A stretch of DNA of 62,021 nt, from positions 1 to 62,021 of IMG/VR virus record IMGVR_UViG_3300030109_004637. One strand, 5' to 3'. Source of the DNA: a virus. A model generated the notes under the pieces. That model saw only the letters and a list, made by a program, of their open reading frames with translations. It was not told where the DNA came from and did not search any database. Numbering within the stretch: the stretch's first letter is position 1; each line of letters begins with the position of its first letter. Shown here piece after piece: positions 10,887 to 19,399 of the stretch. The translations under genes were made by a program, and so were the position numbers.

Positions 10887-12032
10887 TTAATGTTTAATTC
10901 TTTTAGATTTATTTCTCATTACCTGAGCAATTTCCTCAGATTTAAGATTTGATAATCTTAATTTAGCAACTCTTTTAGCAGCAAAACTTTCTTTTTTTAA
11001 TCTATTAACTAGATATTGTGGAGTATTTAATTTTGTAGACAATATGGCATAAGCTAAATATTTATACATAGCTTCTTCAGCAAACTTATGAACAACCATT
11101 TCAGAGTCTGTACCTAAACTGTCGCTAATATATTTTATAACTACAGTTTTACCACTTATGCTTGAGTTAAAGTGTATATTGCCTCTAAGTTCATCTATAT
11201 AATAATTACCATTTATTTGTGCTCTTTCAGGAGTTAATCCATATCTACCACCTATTTGATGTTCATATAAATTATCTAAATGTGAATCTGAATTTACATC
11301 TATTCTATTTGCTGTGTTTGATTTAAAACTAGACCAAGAAGTTGAATCATTTTTTTCTAACAAAGCTCCTGTATCGTTATCAAACAATAAATTATCATTA
11401 GAATCTTGAAGAATAGATCTAGGATTACCACTTGATCTAGTTGGATATAAATTTCTTTCTATACCAGTGCTAGGTTCAATCCAACATATTTTTACATAAT
11501 TTACATAATCTTGAGGAAGAGGTACTACTAGTGTTGTTGGTACTTTTATTTCAAAAGATTTAGTAGATTTAAATGTGTCGTAACTAAATTCTTGCAATGC
11601 TCTTTGAGCATGAAACGCAACATCTGGCCTTCTTACTCTATTTATTATTTTTTCAGCGCCTACGTAAGCTATGATAAAATTACTTATAATATCATCTAAA
11701 CTAACATGTTGATAATTTCCATAAGCTTGACCTGAAGTATTTTCCCTTACTAATATTGTTAAGCCATTTTTTGGTGCACCATCTGACTCTTGTACATCTG
11801 TATTTACATTTGTACTGGTAAATCTTAATTGAGCAGCTCCTGAAATACCATAATCGTAATTTGAACTTGATATTTGTATATTATTAATAAATACATCAAA
11901 TTCATTTTCTATATCTGGTTGAATTTCAAAAGATGTTGTAAATAATGTAAAAATTAATGTACTACCATTTCCTGTAAATGTTTGACTTTGTCCGTAATAT
12001 CTTTTTTCAGATGTTGTTCCTAATAATCCCAT
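10887..12032 (-). CDS. Putative neck/tail adaptor protein
   Basis: A 381-residue protein. The N-terminal 100 residues are beta-rich (TFTGNGSTLIFTL, EFDVFINN), the middle has a VPLPQDYVNYVKICW segment of a kind seen in phage tail tubular or ring proteins, and the C-terminus is helical and very basic (KRVAKLRL...NKSKRIKH). It stands between the giant tail gene and another ring-like gene, with 3-base gaps on both sides, in a head-to-tail gene order. Adaptor role is an inference from context. Confidence 0.5.
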   Translation of the reverse strand: MGLLGTTSEKRYYGQSQTFTGNGSTLIFTLFTTSFEIQPDIENEFDVFINNIQISSSNYDYGISGAAQLRFTSTNVNTDVQESDGAPKNGLTILVRENTSGQAYGNYQHVSLDDIISNFIIAYVGAEKIINRVRRPDVAFHAQRALQEFSYDTFKSTKSFEIKVPTTLVVPLPQDYVNYVKICWIEPSTGIERNLYPTRSSGNPRSILQDSNDNLLFDNDTGALLEKNDSTSWSSFKSNTANRIDVNSDSHLDNLYEHQIGGRYGLTPERAQINGNYYIDELRGNIHFNSSISGKTVVIKYISDSLGTDSEMVVHKFAEEAMYKYLAYAILSTKLNTPQYLVNRLKKESFAAKRVAKLRLSNLKSEEIAQVMRNKSKRIKH

Positions 12033-12035
12033 TTA

Positions 12036-12944
12036 CTAAGCTTTTTCTTGTTGTAATTTTTTTATTTCTTGTTGACTAGCTGCTTGATATAACTGAGAAT
12101 CTTCTATTGATATACCAGCAAGCTCTAATATTTTTAATACGAGTTCAGTTTCTTCTGATTCATGTAATTCAAAATCTATAGAATTTGTAGAATTAAATAA
12201 AGCTTCTCCATTTACCAAAATGTAATCAAAAGAAGCTTTTGTTGGTTTATCTACATAATTACATTTTATAGTTGGTGTAAAAGTTAATGTCACACCGTCC
12301 GAAATACTTTGAGCAGAAGATAAAACTAAATTGTTTTGATTAATTATTTTAGATACAGTAACTGTACTAGATATACCAGAACCAGTAACTACATCATTAG
12401 CGTTAATAGTTCCTGAATTATTATCAATAACTAAATTAACACTTGAACTTATAGTTCCATTTACACTAGCAGTAGCTAAAGCTAATGAAGAAGGATATAC
12501 TTTTATTGTTGTTTTATTTTGTCTAGTATAATAAGGTCTATTAATTGTAGCTCTTGTTAGTGAAGATTTTTCCAAATCTAAAACATCATTTTGAGAAACT
12601 TTATCTAATTCAATAGGATATGTTTTATCAGTATACATAACAGTACCTAACCTGTACACATCAGTAGGTAATGTACCTATGCCAGAAGCATCTAAAGTAA
12701 TAGCTTGCTGATATTTTTCAAATATAGCTATTTTTTCACTTAGTAAATTCAGCATATTAGAATATTCTGTATCGTTACTAGGCGCTCTGCTAAATTGATT
12801 TACATCATAAAAATATTGTTCAAATATATCTAATTGAGCTTGATTTGCAAATAAGTTAAATTCAAGAGGTGTTATATAACCTCTTTGCTCTTTATTGGCT
12901 ATTGCCAAAACTCTTTGATATACTGTATCTACACTTACTGCCAT
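12036..12944 (-). CDS. Putative tail tubular/ring protein with inserted beta module
   Basis: A 302-residue protein. Residues about 1-155 and 225-302 form a mainly helical protein like podovirus adaptor or tail tubular A proteins (a DTVYQRVLAIANKEQRGY opening and a LPTDVYRLGTVMY strand). Residues about 160-225 are an insertion of the same beta module found repeatedly in the giant tail gene: VNGTISSS, DNNSGTI, DVVTGSGIS, LVLSS, LTF. The insertion interrupts an otherwise continuous protein, which suggests the module moves between structural genes. Confidence 0.5.
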   Translation of the reverse strand: MAVSVDTVYQRVLAIANKEQRGYITPLEFNLFANQAQLDIFEQYFYDVNQFSRAPSNDTEYSNMLNLLSEKIAIFEKYQQAITLDASGIGTLPTDVYRLGTVMYTDKTYPIELDKVSQNDVLDLEKSSLTRATINRPYYTRQNKTTIKVYPSSLALATASVNGTISSSVNLVIDNNSGTINANDVVTGSGISSTVTVSKIINQNNLVLSSAQSISDGVTLTFTPTIKCNYVDKPTKASFDYILVNGEALFNSTNSIDFELHESEETELVLKILELAGISIEDSQLYQAASQQEIKKLQQEKA

Positions 12945-12958
12945 AATTATTTTTTTAA

Positions 12959-12998
12959 AATAATAGTGTGACTACAAACATATAATCACACTATTATT
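12959..12998 (-). terminator. Strong hairpin, terminator-like
   Basis: A perfect 13-bp stem (AATAATAGTGTGA / TCACACTATTATT) with a 14-base loop lies between the 277-residue gene and the 302-residue gene. On the minus strand the stem is followed by a T-rich run, so it could end or attenuate transcription coming from the capsid side. Confidence 0.65.
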
Positions 12999-13005
12999 AA
13001 ATCTT

Positions 13006-13839
13006 TTACTTTAATTGTTTTTCAATATTTGAATATATCTCCATACCCTCGTCAGTTTTAAACCAAGATGCTAATGCAGAATATGGATGCTCATCAAAAG
13101 GAACATTCATTAATTTTCTATCATTAGAACCCCAACTAAAAGTACGTTGATCTTGAGAAAGTTTTATAATACCAAGTTCAGTAGCTTTTATACCCATATT
13201 TCTAAGTTGAACATTTGGATCATTAACAAGATCTATAAACAATTGAGAATTATTCTTAGCATATATAAGTAAATCTCTTTTAAGTTCCTTAGAACTCATC
13301 TCTGATACCTTAGAACCAATTTCTACCCTCATTACAGCCTCTGCCATTTCAATATCAAGATTTTTAGCAATATTAAGTGCTTCTATTTGAGTTTCTATAA
13401 TCTCAACTTCATCAGCAGCTACAACGCTAGGCTTGTATTCATAGAATATTTTATCTCTTTGTGGATGATATAAAGAAAGTAATTTTTGAAGAACTGTTTT
13501 ATTTTTAGGTACATTTAAAACACCTTGTCTAAAAATAATATGCTCTAATCTTTGTTCACCTTTCATTTCATCAACAAAGCAAGTTCTTTGATTAGATGTA
13601 TATTTTAACTCTCTTTCGTAACCTTGTTCTTCATCAAACCAATAAATATTACAACCTTTTATTAGTTTACTTAATGGTTTGTCATTTCCTTTTAGTAGAT
13701 AAAATCGATCTTTTATCTCCCAATCATTTTTTGATTTTTGTTGAACTTTCTTTGGTTTTTCTAAAACCTCAATAGTATCCATTACTATTTCTTCCTGAGG
13801 TTGTTTAACCTCAACTTTTTTTGTTGCTTTTTTAGCCAT
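13006..13839 (-). CDS. Head-completion-type protein, function unknown
   Basis: A 277-residue protein with a basic N-terminus (MAKKATKKVEVKQPQ) and a conserved-looking body: a DRFYLLKG strand, an IYWFDEEQGYERELKY segment, then helices and a KLMNVPFDEHPYSALASWF motif near the end. It lies just after the capsid gene and before ring-like genes, the usual place of head-to-tail joining proteins. I recall similar proteins from Bacteroidota phages but no function. It starts immediately after a T/A block shared with the scaffold gene, and downstream of a strong terminator. Confidence 0.5.
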   Translation of the reverse strand: MAKKATKKVEVKQPQEEIVMDTIEVLEKPKKVQQKSKNDWEIKDRFYLLKGNDKPLSKLIKGCNIYWFDEEQGYERELKYTSNQRTCFVDEMKGEQRLEHIIFRQGVLNVPKNKTVLQKLLSLYHPQRDKIFYEYKPSVVAADEVEIIETQIEALNIAKNLDIEMAEAVMRVEIGSKVSEMSSKELKRDLLIYAKNNSQLFIDLVNDPNVQLRNMGIKATELGIIKLSQDQRTFSWGSNDRKLMNVPFDEHPYSALASWFKTDEGMEIYSNIEKQLK

Positions 13840-13860
13840 GATATAATATAATATAAGTTA
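13840..13860 (-). promoter_or_regulatory. T/A leader block directly before the ATG (copy 1)
   Basis: On the minus strand the bases TTATATTATATTATATC abut the ATG of the 277-residue gene. Twenty of 21 bases match the block before the scaffold gene (16657-16677). It lies between the capsid terminator and the ATG, so a short-leader promoter or translation enhancer is plausible. Confidence 0.45.
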
Positions 13861-13862
13861 AT

Positions 13863-13914
13863 AAAAAAAAATAAAAGAAGAGTAGAGAGTTATAAAACAA
13901 ACTACTCTTCTTTT
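13863..13914 (-). terminator. Intrinsic terminator after the capsid gene
   Basis: A perfect 13-bp stem, AAAAGAAGAGTAG paired with CTACTCTTCTTTT, with a 16-base loop. On the minus strand it follows the capsid stop codon and is followed by an A and nine T residues: a classical factor-independent terminator, placed so that capsid mRNA is separated from the genes behind it. Confidence 0.85.
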
Positions 13915-13924
13915 TTAAAAATAA

Positions 13925-15361
13925 TTAGTTTAATAAACAGAAATTGTTAGCACCTTGAACGACCATACATCTTTCAGAAAGAAAGTTGACAGTCATTGCA
14001 TCTAAATCCGATGTAACAGCCCCAACAGAACCTGTAATCCAAGTTTTGTTTTTTCTGCTTTCTAGATTAGAAGCTCGATACCTAACATGCAAAAATGGTC
14101 TTTTAATATTTTGACCTAAAGACTGATCATAAACAGAAGATACACCAGCTGGTATAACAACGCCTCTGACAGCTTCTCCACCAGTTGCAGCAGCATTAAT
14201 ACCACCTCTAGTAGATTTATCGTTTAAGTATTTCCAATCAGACTTATAAAAGTCATAAGAACCTCTTCTAAATCCTGAAAATCCTAAATTTAAAGCCATA
14301 TCTTCACTGTTGCTAAATACTCCATAAGAAGTACCTCCAGATCCATATGAATTCATTGAAGCAAGCATATCATCAATAGCAAGAGATGTAGCTCTATTTA
14401 CATACATTAAGTTTTCTTCAATAGCACCATTTTCATCAAAAGCAGCTAGTAAAGCATCAAATTCAGATAAATCAGTAGCAGCATTTACTCCACTAATACC
14501 AGAAGACTGATGACCACGAGTAGTGATAGCTTTAAACAAACCTTCAGTACCGGCTAAACCAGCTCCAGCATCTCCACCACCTGTGTCAATAACAGAGTTA
14601 GCTGCAGTTTTTTCAGCTTCAATACAGGTCATTTCTAAGTAGTCATTAAATCTAGCTCTAGTATCACCTTCAGCTTTCAAATACCACATATAACCATTTT
14701 GTCCTTCTTCGCCACTTACTTCAACCCAACCAATTTGAGCTGCATCAGATCCTGAAACCTCATACATATCTTTAATTATAATTGGCTTGTTAACGTGTGA
14801 TACAAAAACAGGCTCATTTGATCTAGTTTGATTTTCAGTTCCTTTACCAAATTCAGAACCAAAAACTAAAAGTTTACATGTGTCATCTCCATCAACAAAG
14901 CCAGCATTATCTAAATGTTCTACCGCATAGGGTTGTAAAGTAACATCATCATCACCAGCTGCAGCAACAGATACACGAGCAGTGATAGTTTGTCCACCAC
15001 CAGCAAATAATACCATATCACCAACTCGAACTCCATGATCAGTAGTTTGAGCTACACCATCAATAGTTTTAGCTATTTTAATTGTACTACTAGCAGCTGC
15101 TGTTATTGTACACTCATAAGATAAATGTAATCTGCCTTGCTCTGACCAAATAACTTGATCAGCTGACATAGGCTCTTCAGCACTAACTTGAGATAAAAAA
15201 CCTGAAATAGTTCTTTTACCATATACCTCAGCTTCTTGTTCAATCAACTCAGGTAAATACTGTTGTGCCCATCCGTTATTTTGGATGTCTAAATAATTAT
15301 CCGCACCAATACTTTGTTGTACATTGGCTTTTGCGGTAATCGTTGGACTTGTAATTGCCAT
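13925..15361 (-). CDS. Major capsid protein
   Basis: A 478-residue protein directly following the scaffold gene, with the composition of HK97-fold capsids: an N-terminal arm (residues 1-60, NNGWAQQYLPELIEQEAEVYGKR), a central GWVEVSGEEGQNGYMWYLKAEGDTRARFNDYLEM region, and many Gly/Ala/Asp turns. The gene has somewhat higher G+C than most neighbours, as is common for very highly expressed genes. Position after portal and scaffold and the strong terminator behind it support the call; I cannot show the fold itself. Confidence 0.75.
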   Translation of the reverse strand: MAITSPTITAKANVQQSIGADNYLDIQNNGWAQQYLPELIEQEAEVYGKRTISGFLSQVSAEEPMSADQVIWSEQGRLHLSYECTITAAASSTIKIAKTIDGVAQTTDHGVRVGDMVLFAGGGQTITARVSVAAAGDDDVTLQPYAVEHLDNAGFVDGDDTCKLLVFGSEFGKGTENQTRSNEPVFVSHVNKPIIIKDMYEVSGSDAAQIGWVEVSGEEGQNGYMWYLKAEGDTRARFNDYLEMTCIEAEKTAANSVIDTGGGDAGAGLAGTEGLFKAITTRGHQSSGISGVNAATDLSEFDALLAAFDENGAIEENLMYVNRATSLAIDDMLASMNSYGSGGTSYGVFSNSEDMALNLGFSGFRRGSYDFYKSDWKYLNDKSTRGGINAAATGGEAVRGVVIPAGVSSVYDQSLGQNIKRPFLHVRYRASNLESRKNKTWITGSVGAVTSDLDAMTVNFLSERCMVVQGANNFCLLN

Positions 15362-15390
15362 AATTTTATATTTTTAATTGTTTTTTAAAT

Positions 15391-16656
15391 TTATTTATTG
15401 TTTTTAAGTTTAAATTTAAAACTAGCAGAATCATCACCCAATACTTTAACTTTTAAACCTCCAGTATCAATATCAGTATGAGATGATCTAGAGTCCATGT
15501 TTATGTTTTTAGATTTAGAAACACTATCCTTGATAGCATCAGCTTTACCTTGCTCATAAAAATGTTTAGCTATAGCATCAGAGTTCATTGCTGTAAATAA
15601 AGATTTATGATAACCCTTAGCATCTGACATTTCATTATTTTCATTTAGAAACTTTCTAATAAAATTATTAATGTCGCTTTGAGTATTTTTTACTTTATCA
15701 GCTTCTTTAACATTAAATCTATATCTTTTATCTCCAACATTATATTCAAAACCTTTGAACGTGTTAGAAAAAACTTCATTAGTTTTTTTATCAAATAAAG
15801 ATTTTTGTTTTTCTGCTAATTTTTGAGACTTTTCAGTCTCTTTGTTATAACGATTAAAAAAATCAATAGCTTTTTGTTGCTCAGGTGCTAACTTAGAACC
15901 CATCTTGATTTCTTCATAGTATCTAGACTTTTGCCCGTCTAGATGGCTTCTAGCATTGGCAACTTGCTCTTTAAATGCTAGTTTTTTTCTTTTAATATCT
16001 CTTTCATCATCAACATCTTCGTCATAAAGAAAATTATCTTCAATTAGAAAATTTATTTCATCGCTTGATAAATGAGGTTTTGTTTGTTTATAGTAATCTA
16101 ATAATAATGAATTATCATCAATCTTACTGTAATCTTGATTTAGTCTAACATAATCTTCTAGACTTCCTCCAGTTTCTTCCATAAATTCAACTACCTTTTG
16201 TATGTTTTCAGGTAATTTAACTCCAGTTTCTTTTTGTTCTTCTACAGCTTCTTTAACTTCTTCAGTTAACTCTTCTGTTTTTTCTTGAACTTGTTTTTCT
16301 TCCTCGTCTTTTATTTCTTCAAGTACAGGTTGTTCTTCTACCTTTTCTTCTTCTTTTTGTTCGGTAAGTTTTTCATTTGTTTCTTGCTTGTTTTCTTCAA
16401 GAACCTCTTTGCTAGCTTCGGGTTCGTCGCGAACAGAAACCTCATCTGTGCTTTGCTCTTCAACGGCATCTTCTTCTTTTTTTACTGGTGGTTTTGATAA
16501 GTCAATTTTTATAACATTATCATCTGATTGTTTTTTTAATGAAGGTCTACCCCTCTTTTTTTTAACTTGTACTTTTTCTTCAACAGGTTTTTCCTGTGTA
16601 GTAGTAGTAGACTCGTTTTTATCCACCACTACTTCTTCTATTGTTTTTTCTTCCAT
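15391..16656 (-). CDS. Capsid scaffolding protein with AT-hook-like motif
   Basis: A 421-residue, very Glu/Lys/Val-rich protein placed immediately before the major capsid gene. Residues about 1-150 are low-complexity acidic and probably disordered; residues about 150-400 are predicted helical and coiled. This is the typical make-up of a head scaffold, with a basic C-terminal end (SFKFKLKNNK) that could bind capsid subunits. Residues 33-42 (KKRGRPSLKK) match an AT-hook minor-groove binding motif, which is unusual for a scaffold. The leader block at its ATG is shared with the 277-residue gene. Confidence 0.65.
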   Translation of the reverse strand: MEEKTIEEVVVDKNESTTTTQEKPVEEKVQVKKKRGRPSLKKQSDDNVIKIDLSKPPVKKEEDAVEEQSTDEVSVRDEPEASKEVLEENKQETNEKLTEQKEEEKVEEQPVLEEIKDEEEKQVQEKTEELTEEVKEAVEEQKETGVKLPENIQKVVEFMEETGGSLEDYVRLNQDYSKIDDNSLLLDYYKQTKPHLSSDEINFLIEDNFLYDEDVDDERDIKRKKLAFKEQVANARSHLDGQKSRYYEEIKMGSKLAPEQQKAIDFFNRYNKETEKSQKLAEKQKSLFDKKTNEVFSNTFKGFEYNVGDKRYRFNVKEADKVKNTQSDINNFIRKFLNENNEMSDAKGYHKSLFTAMNSDAIAKHFYEQGKADAIKDSVSKSKNINMDSRSSHTDIDTGGLKVKVLGDDSASFKFKLKNNK

Positions 16657-16677
16657 GATATAATATAATATAAATTA
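16657..16677 (-). promoter_or_regulatory. T/A leader block directly before the ATG (copy 2)
   Basis: The minus-strand bases TTATATTATATTATATC abut the scaffold start codon, nearly identical to the block at 13840-13860. With no spacing to the ATG, a normal promoter with leader is not possible; a very short leader or a translation element would fit. Confidence 0.4.
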
Positions 16678-16690
16678 AAAAATTGTTTTA

Positions 16691-18391
16691 TTATCCTTCT
16701 AGAGTTTCTATTCTAGATTTAAGATCCTCTATAATAACTTGTTGCTCTTGGATTGCTTTGACTAATCCTACATAAATTGCATTTTTTTCTAAACCAAATC
16801 TTTGATCACCGTCATAATCAAATTCCGATACTGATTCGGGAATTATCTCTTTTACCTCTTGAGCAATAAAACCAAATTGTTTCTTTGAGTTTTTATCTCC
16901 GTTTAACCAATTAAATTTTATTGATCTTAATTTTAATATTTCAGATAATCCGTAATCAATATTTTCAATGTTTGTTTTTAATCTTGAATCTGATGGATCA
17001 CTATTTGTTAAAATTCCTGCTCCTGTCGAAAAAACATCACCACTTCCTAAATCATTTACTTTTACAGATGTTGAATACATTTGCCCTGTAATATTAACAC
17101 CGGTTGCTACAATACTTGCAGTATTTGTAGCACCAGCTGTAAATATCATCTCATTATCGGAGCCATGAACATAAGTTATTCCACCTACATCAGCGTCAGC
17201 CGCATCTCCAAATTTAATAGCACATTGACCACTTCCCATAATACTCATACCCACTGAAGCCACACCGGGATCAATAATAAAATCGTCTGCTACTGATTCT
17301 GGAGATACTGTAGTAGCAGTCCCAGTTTTAAGTGTACCATTTGCTGTTAATGTACCTGAAAAAGTTGAATCATTACCAGCTATGTTAAGTGATGATACTT
17401 GACCACCATTAGCTAATGTCATTATTTCTAACTTAGTGTCTTCAGCGCCAGCAGAAGCATCAGTCATGATACCTCTTATTAAAACAGATTCTTTAACTGT
17501 ATTACCATTATTATCTCCATAAAAGTAAATTCTACCACTTTCATGATTATTTGCACCAGTGTCTGTATTTTGCAGAGCTAAAGTTCCACCACTTGTACTA
17601 TCAGCATCATCTTGTATGGTTACTGTAGCTCCTGTATCAGTAGTTGTTATATTACCTGCAAAAGTTGCATTGGCAGAAGCATCAAAACCTAAAGCTGTAG
17701 TATCAGGCGCTCCATCAGATGCACTTAACCGAAGTTGAAAAGTTCCTTGCGTTGTAGCATCAGCACCATAACATCTGATTTCTGAAGTTGCATTATCTTC
17801 TTGAGAAATTTTAATAGAACTCGCTGTGTGTGATAAATTTGCTCCTGTAGAAACAAATCTTGAAGCATTAACAATACCTGAAAAAGTTGCATTTTGACTA
17901 GAATCTAAAGTTAATGCTAAATTACCACCACCTGTTGTAAATTTAAGAGCACCACTTTCAGATCTCATTATAAAATCAGTATTAGCTGCACCACTTAATA
18001 AAGAAGTACCATTACCTATATAACCTGCAACTGTACTAGTATTATAAGCAAACTCAGTGTAACCAGAAGTTGCATTTGTAGTAGCAAAAGTAGTAATATC
18101 AGAAGATGAAGATGTTATTGTTGAGGTTACATTACTTACAGTAAAATTACCATCTACAACAAATCCAACATTAGCTGCTGCTGCTGCTGTATCTACAGTT
18201 GTAATTGTAAAAGCTCCATTAGCGGCTGCGGCAAGAGTGATAGTGTCATTTGCAGATGGCGTAAACACCAAATTTGCTGCTGCATCATTACCAATATTTA
18301 ATCCATCCAAATGAGCTAAAGACCAAAATTTACTTGATGTTCCCAATTGACCTTCACTATCATCGTTGGGTACTATGTTCTTTGTTGCCAT
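16691..18391 (-). CDS. Tail fibre/spike with S74 autochaperone domain
   Basis: A 566-residue protein. The first about 460 residues are Gly/Ser/Thr/Asn/Ala-rich beta repeats typical of trimeric fibres. Residues 467-566 match the peptidase S74 intramolecular chaperone: SDSRLKTNI at the cleavage site (Ser467 and Lys472 as the expected Ser-Lys pair), FNW, GFIAQEVKEIIPE and a closing coiled coil VKAIQEQQVIIEDLKSRI. In this family the chaperone trimerises the fibre and cuts itself off. The gene lies between portal and scaffold rather than with the other tail genes. It probably determines receptor binding. Confidence 0.8.
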   Translation of the reverse strand: MATKNIVPNDDSEGQLGTSSKFWSLAHLDGLNIGNDAAANLVFTPSANDTITLAAAANGAFTITTVDTAAAAANVGFVVDGNFTVSNVTSTITSSSSDITTFATTNATSGYTEFAYNTSTVAGYIGNGTSLLSGAANTDFIMRSESGALKFTTGGGNLALTLDSSQNATFSGIVNASRFVSTGANLSHTASSIKISQEDNATSEIRCYGADATTQGTFQLRLSASDGAPDTTALGFDASANATFAGNITTTDTGATVTIQDDADSTSGGTLALQNTDTGANNHESGRIYFYGDNNGNTVKESVLIRGIMTDASAGAEDTKLEIMTLANGGQVSSLNIAGNDSTFSGTLTANGTLKTGTATTVSPESVADDFIIDPGVASVGMSIMGSGQCAIKFGDAADADVGGITYVHGSDNEMIFTAGATNTASIVATGVNITGQMYSTSVKVNDLGSGDVFSTGAGILTNSDPSDSRLKTNIENIDYGLSEILKLRSIKFNWLNGDKNSKKQFGFIAQEVKEIIPESVSEFDYDGDQRFGLEKNAIYVGLVKAIQEQQVIIEDLKSRIETLEG

Positions 18392-18404
18392 GTTTTATTT
18401 TTTT

Positions 18405-18737
18405 TTATTCACTAATATATTTTCTAACAACAGTTGGTGTTGCTTTTTCTTGTATTACTTCTTCAATTACACTTTTATAGTGATTTATTTGATCTGTACC
18501 AAGAGAAGTTTGAACCCAACCAGTTACATCAGATTCTTTTAAATCTGCAAACTCTGTAAAACTAGAAAGATCTGAGGTGTCTATTTCTGCAACACCAGTT
18601 GATGATGATAAGTTTTTTTCTTCCGTATCATCTACACCTGTTAGTTCCCAATATACTTTAAATATTACATCTGATTTACCACTTTTTGTTGGGTAGGTAT
18701 CTACAGATTTTGTGTCCCATGTATATGTTATTGCCAT
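18405..18737 (-). CDS. Small fibre-cluster protein
   Basis: A 110-residue protein beginning MAITYTWDTKSVDTYP, with KSDVIFKVYWELTG and a C-terminal VIEEVIQEKATPTVVRKYI helix. Proteins with this opening occur in many marine phages near capsid decoration or fibre genes; no function is established that I know of. Close spacing to the S74 fibre gene suggests a joint transcript and virion role. Confidence 0.55.
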   Translation of the reverse strand: MAITYTWDTKSVDTYPTKSGKSDVIFKVYWELTGVDDTEEKNLSSSTGVAEIDTSDLSSFTEFADLKESDVTGWVQTSLGTDQINHYKSVIEEVIQEKATPTVVRKYISE

Positions 18738-18764
18738 TGTTTTGTTATTTTATGTTTATATTTT

Positions 18765-19004
18765 TTATTTTGGTGTTAAATCTCCATTACCATCTACGTT
18801 CCAATAACCTTCTTCACCGGGTGAAACTGCAGGTGTTAGTTCTGTACTAGTTACATCCCATGAATCACTAAAGTCATAAGCAATACCATCTCTAGGTGTT
18901 AGCTCACCACCAACAACATCCCACACATAATCTTCTATTGCAGCAGCAGCAGATGCACCACTAGTTACGGAAGATAAATCTATGCTTAATCCTAACCCCG
19001 GCAT
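18765..19004 (-). CDS. Small Asp/Thr-rich structural-type protein
   Basis: A 79-residue acidic protein with an internal repeat: GELTPRDG, TELTPAVS and GDLTPK each end a short beta unit (DVVGGELTP, DVTSTELTP, DGNGDLTPK). Its ATG overlaps the previous stop codon (TAATG), so translation is probably coupled to the 122-residue gene before it. Function not recognised; likely a virion decoration protein. Confidence 0.5.
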   Translation of the reverse strand: MPGLGLSIDLSSVTSGASAAAAIEDYVWDVVGGELTPRDGIAYDFSDSWDVTSTELTPAVSPGEEGYWNVDGNGDLTPK

Positions 19005-19372
19005 TAGTATCCTAAGTAAGCGATTACACCACCATCAGCATCAGCTGCTATTGTAAAAGTATCCCATCTACCAAATATCGTAAGACCTTTTGGAAATACA
19101 TTAGATGAATCTATAATTTTACCTCCAGAAGGACCCGGACTATCTCCAGCATTTGGTGTTGATGTACCACCAGCACCTACTTCTCCTGAAGCATTACCTA
19201 CACAAATACCAGCTTGACCATTAGTAGGTGAAAGTTCACTAAAAGTTGTATCTGCTAAAAATTGTATTGCAATTATTTTACGATCATCTGGTGGAACTAC
19301 TTGATCTGTATGATCAGTAAATATAGATCCATTTTGTCCAAAGTCATAACCTGTTCCGAAATGTATACTCAT
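19004..19372 (-). CDS. Capsid/tail decoration-type protein
   Basis: A 122-residue Gly-rich beta protein: FGTGYDFGQNGSIF at the start, IIAIQFLADTTF, and FGRWDTFTIAADADGGVIAYLGY at the end. The closing segment is one I recall from marine phage structural proteins, but the family is unnamed. It follows the portal gene and is translationally coupled to the next gene. Confidence 0.55.
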   Translation of the reverse strand: MSIHFGTGYDFGQNGSIFTDHTDQVVPPDDRKIIAIQFLADTTFSELSPTNGQAGICVGNASGEVGAGGTSTPNAGDSPGPSGGKIIDSSNVFPKGLTIFGRWDTFTIAADADGGVIAYLGY

Positions 19373-19399
19373 TTTGTTTTTGTTTTATTTATGTTTTAT

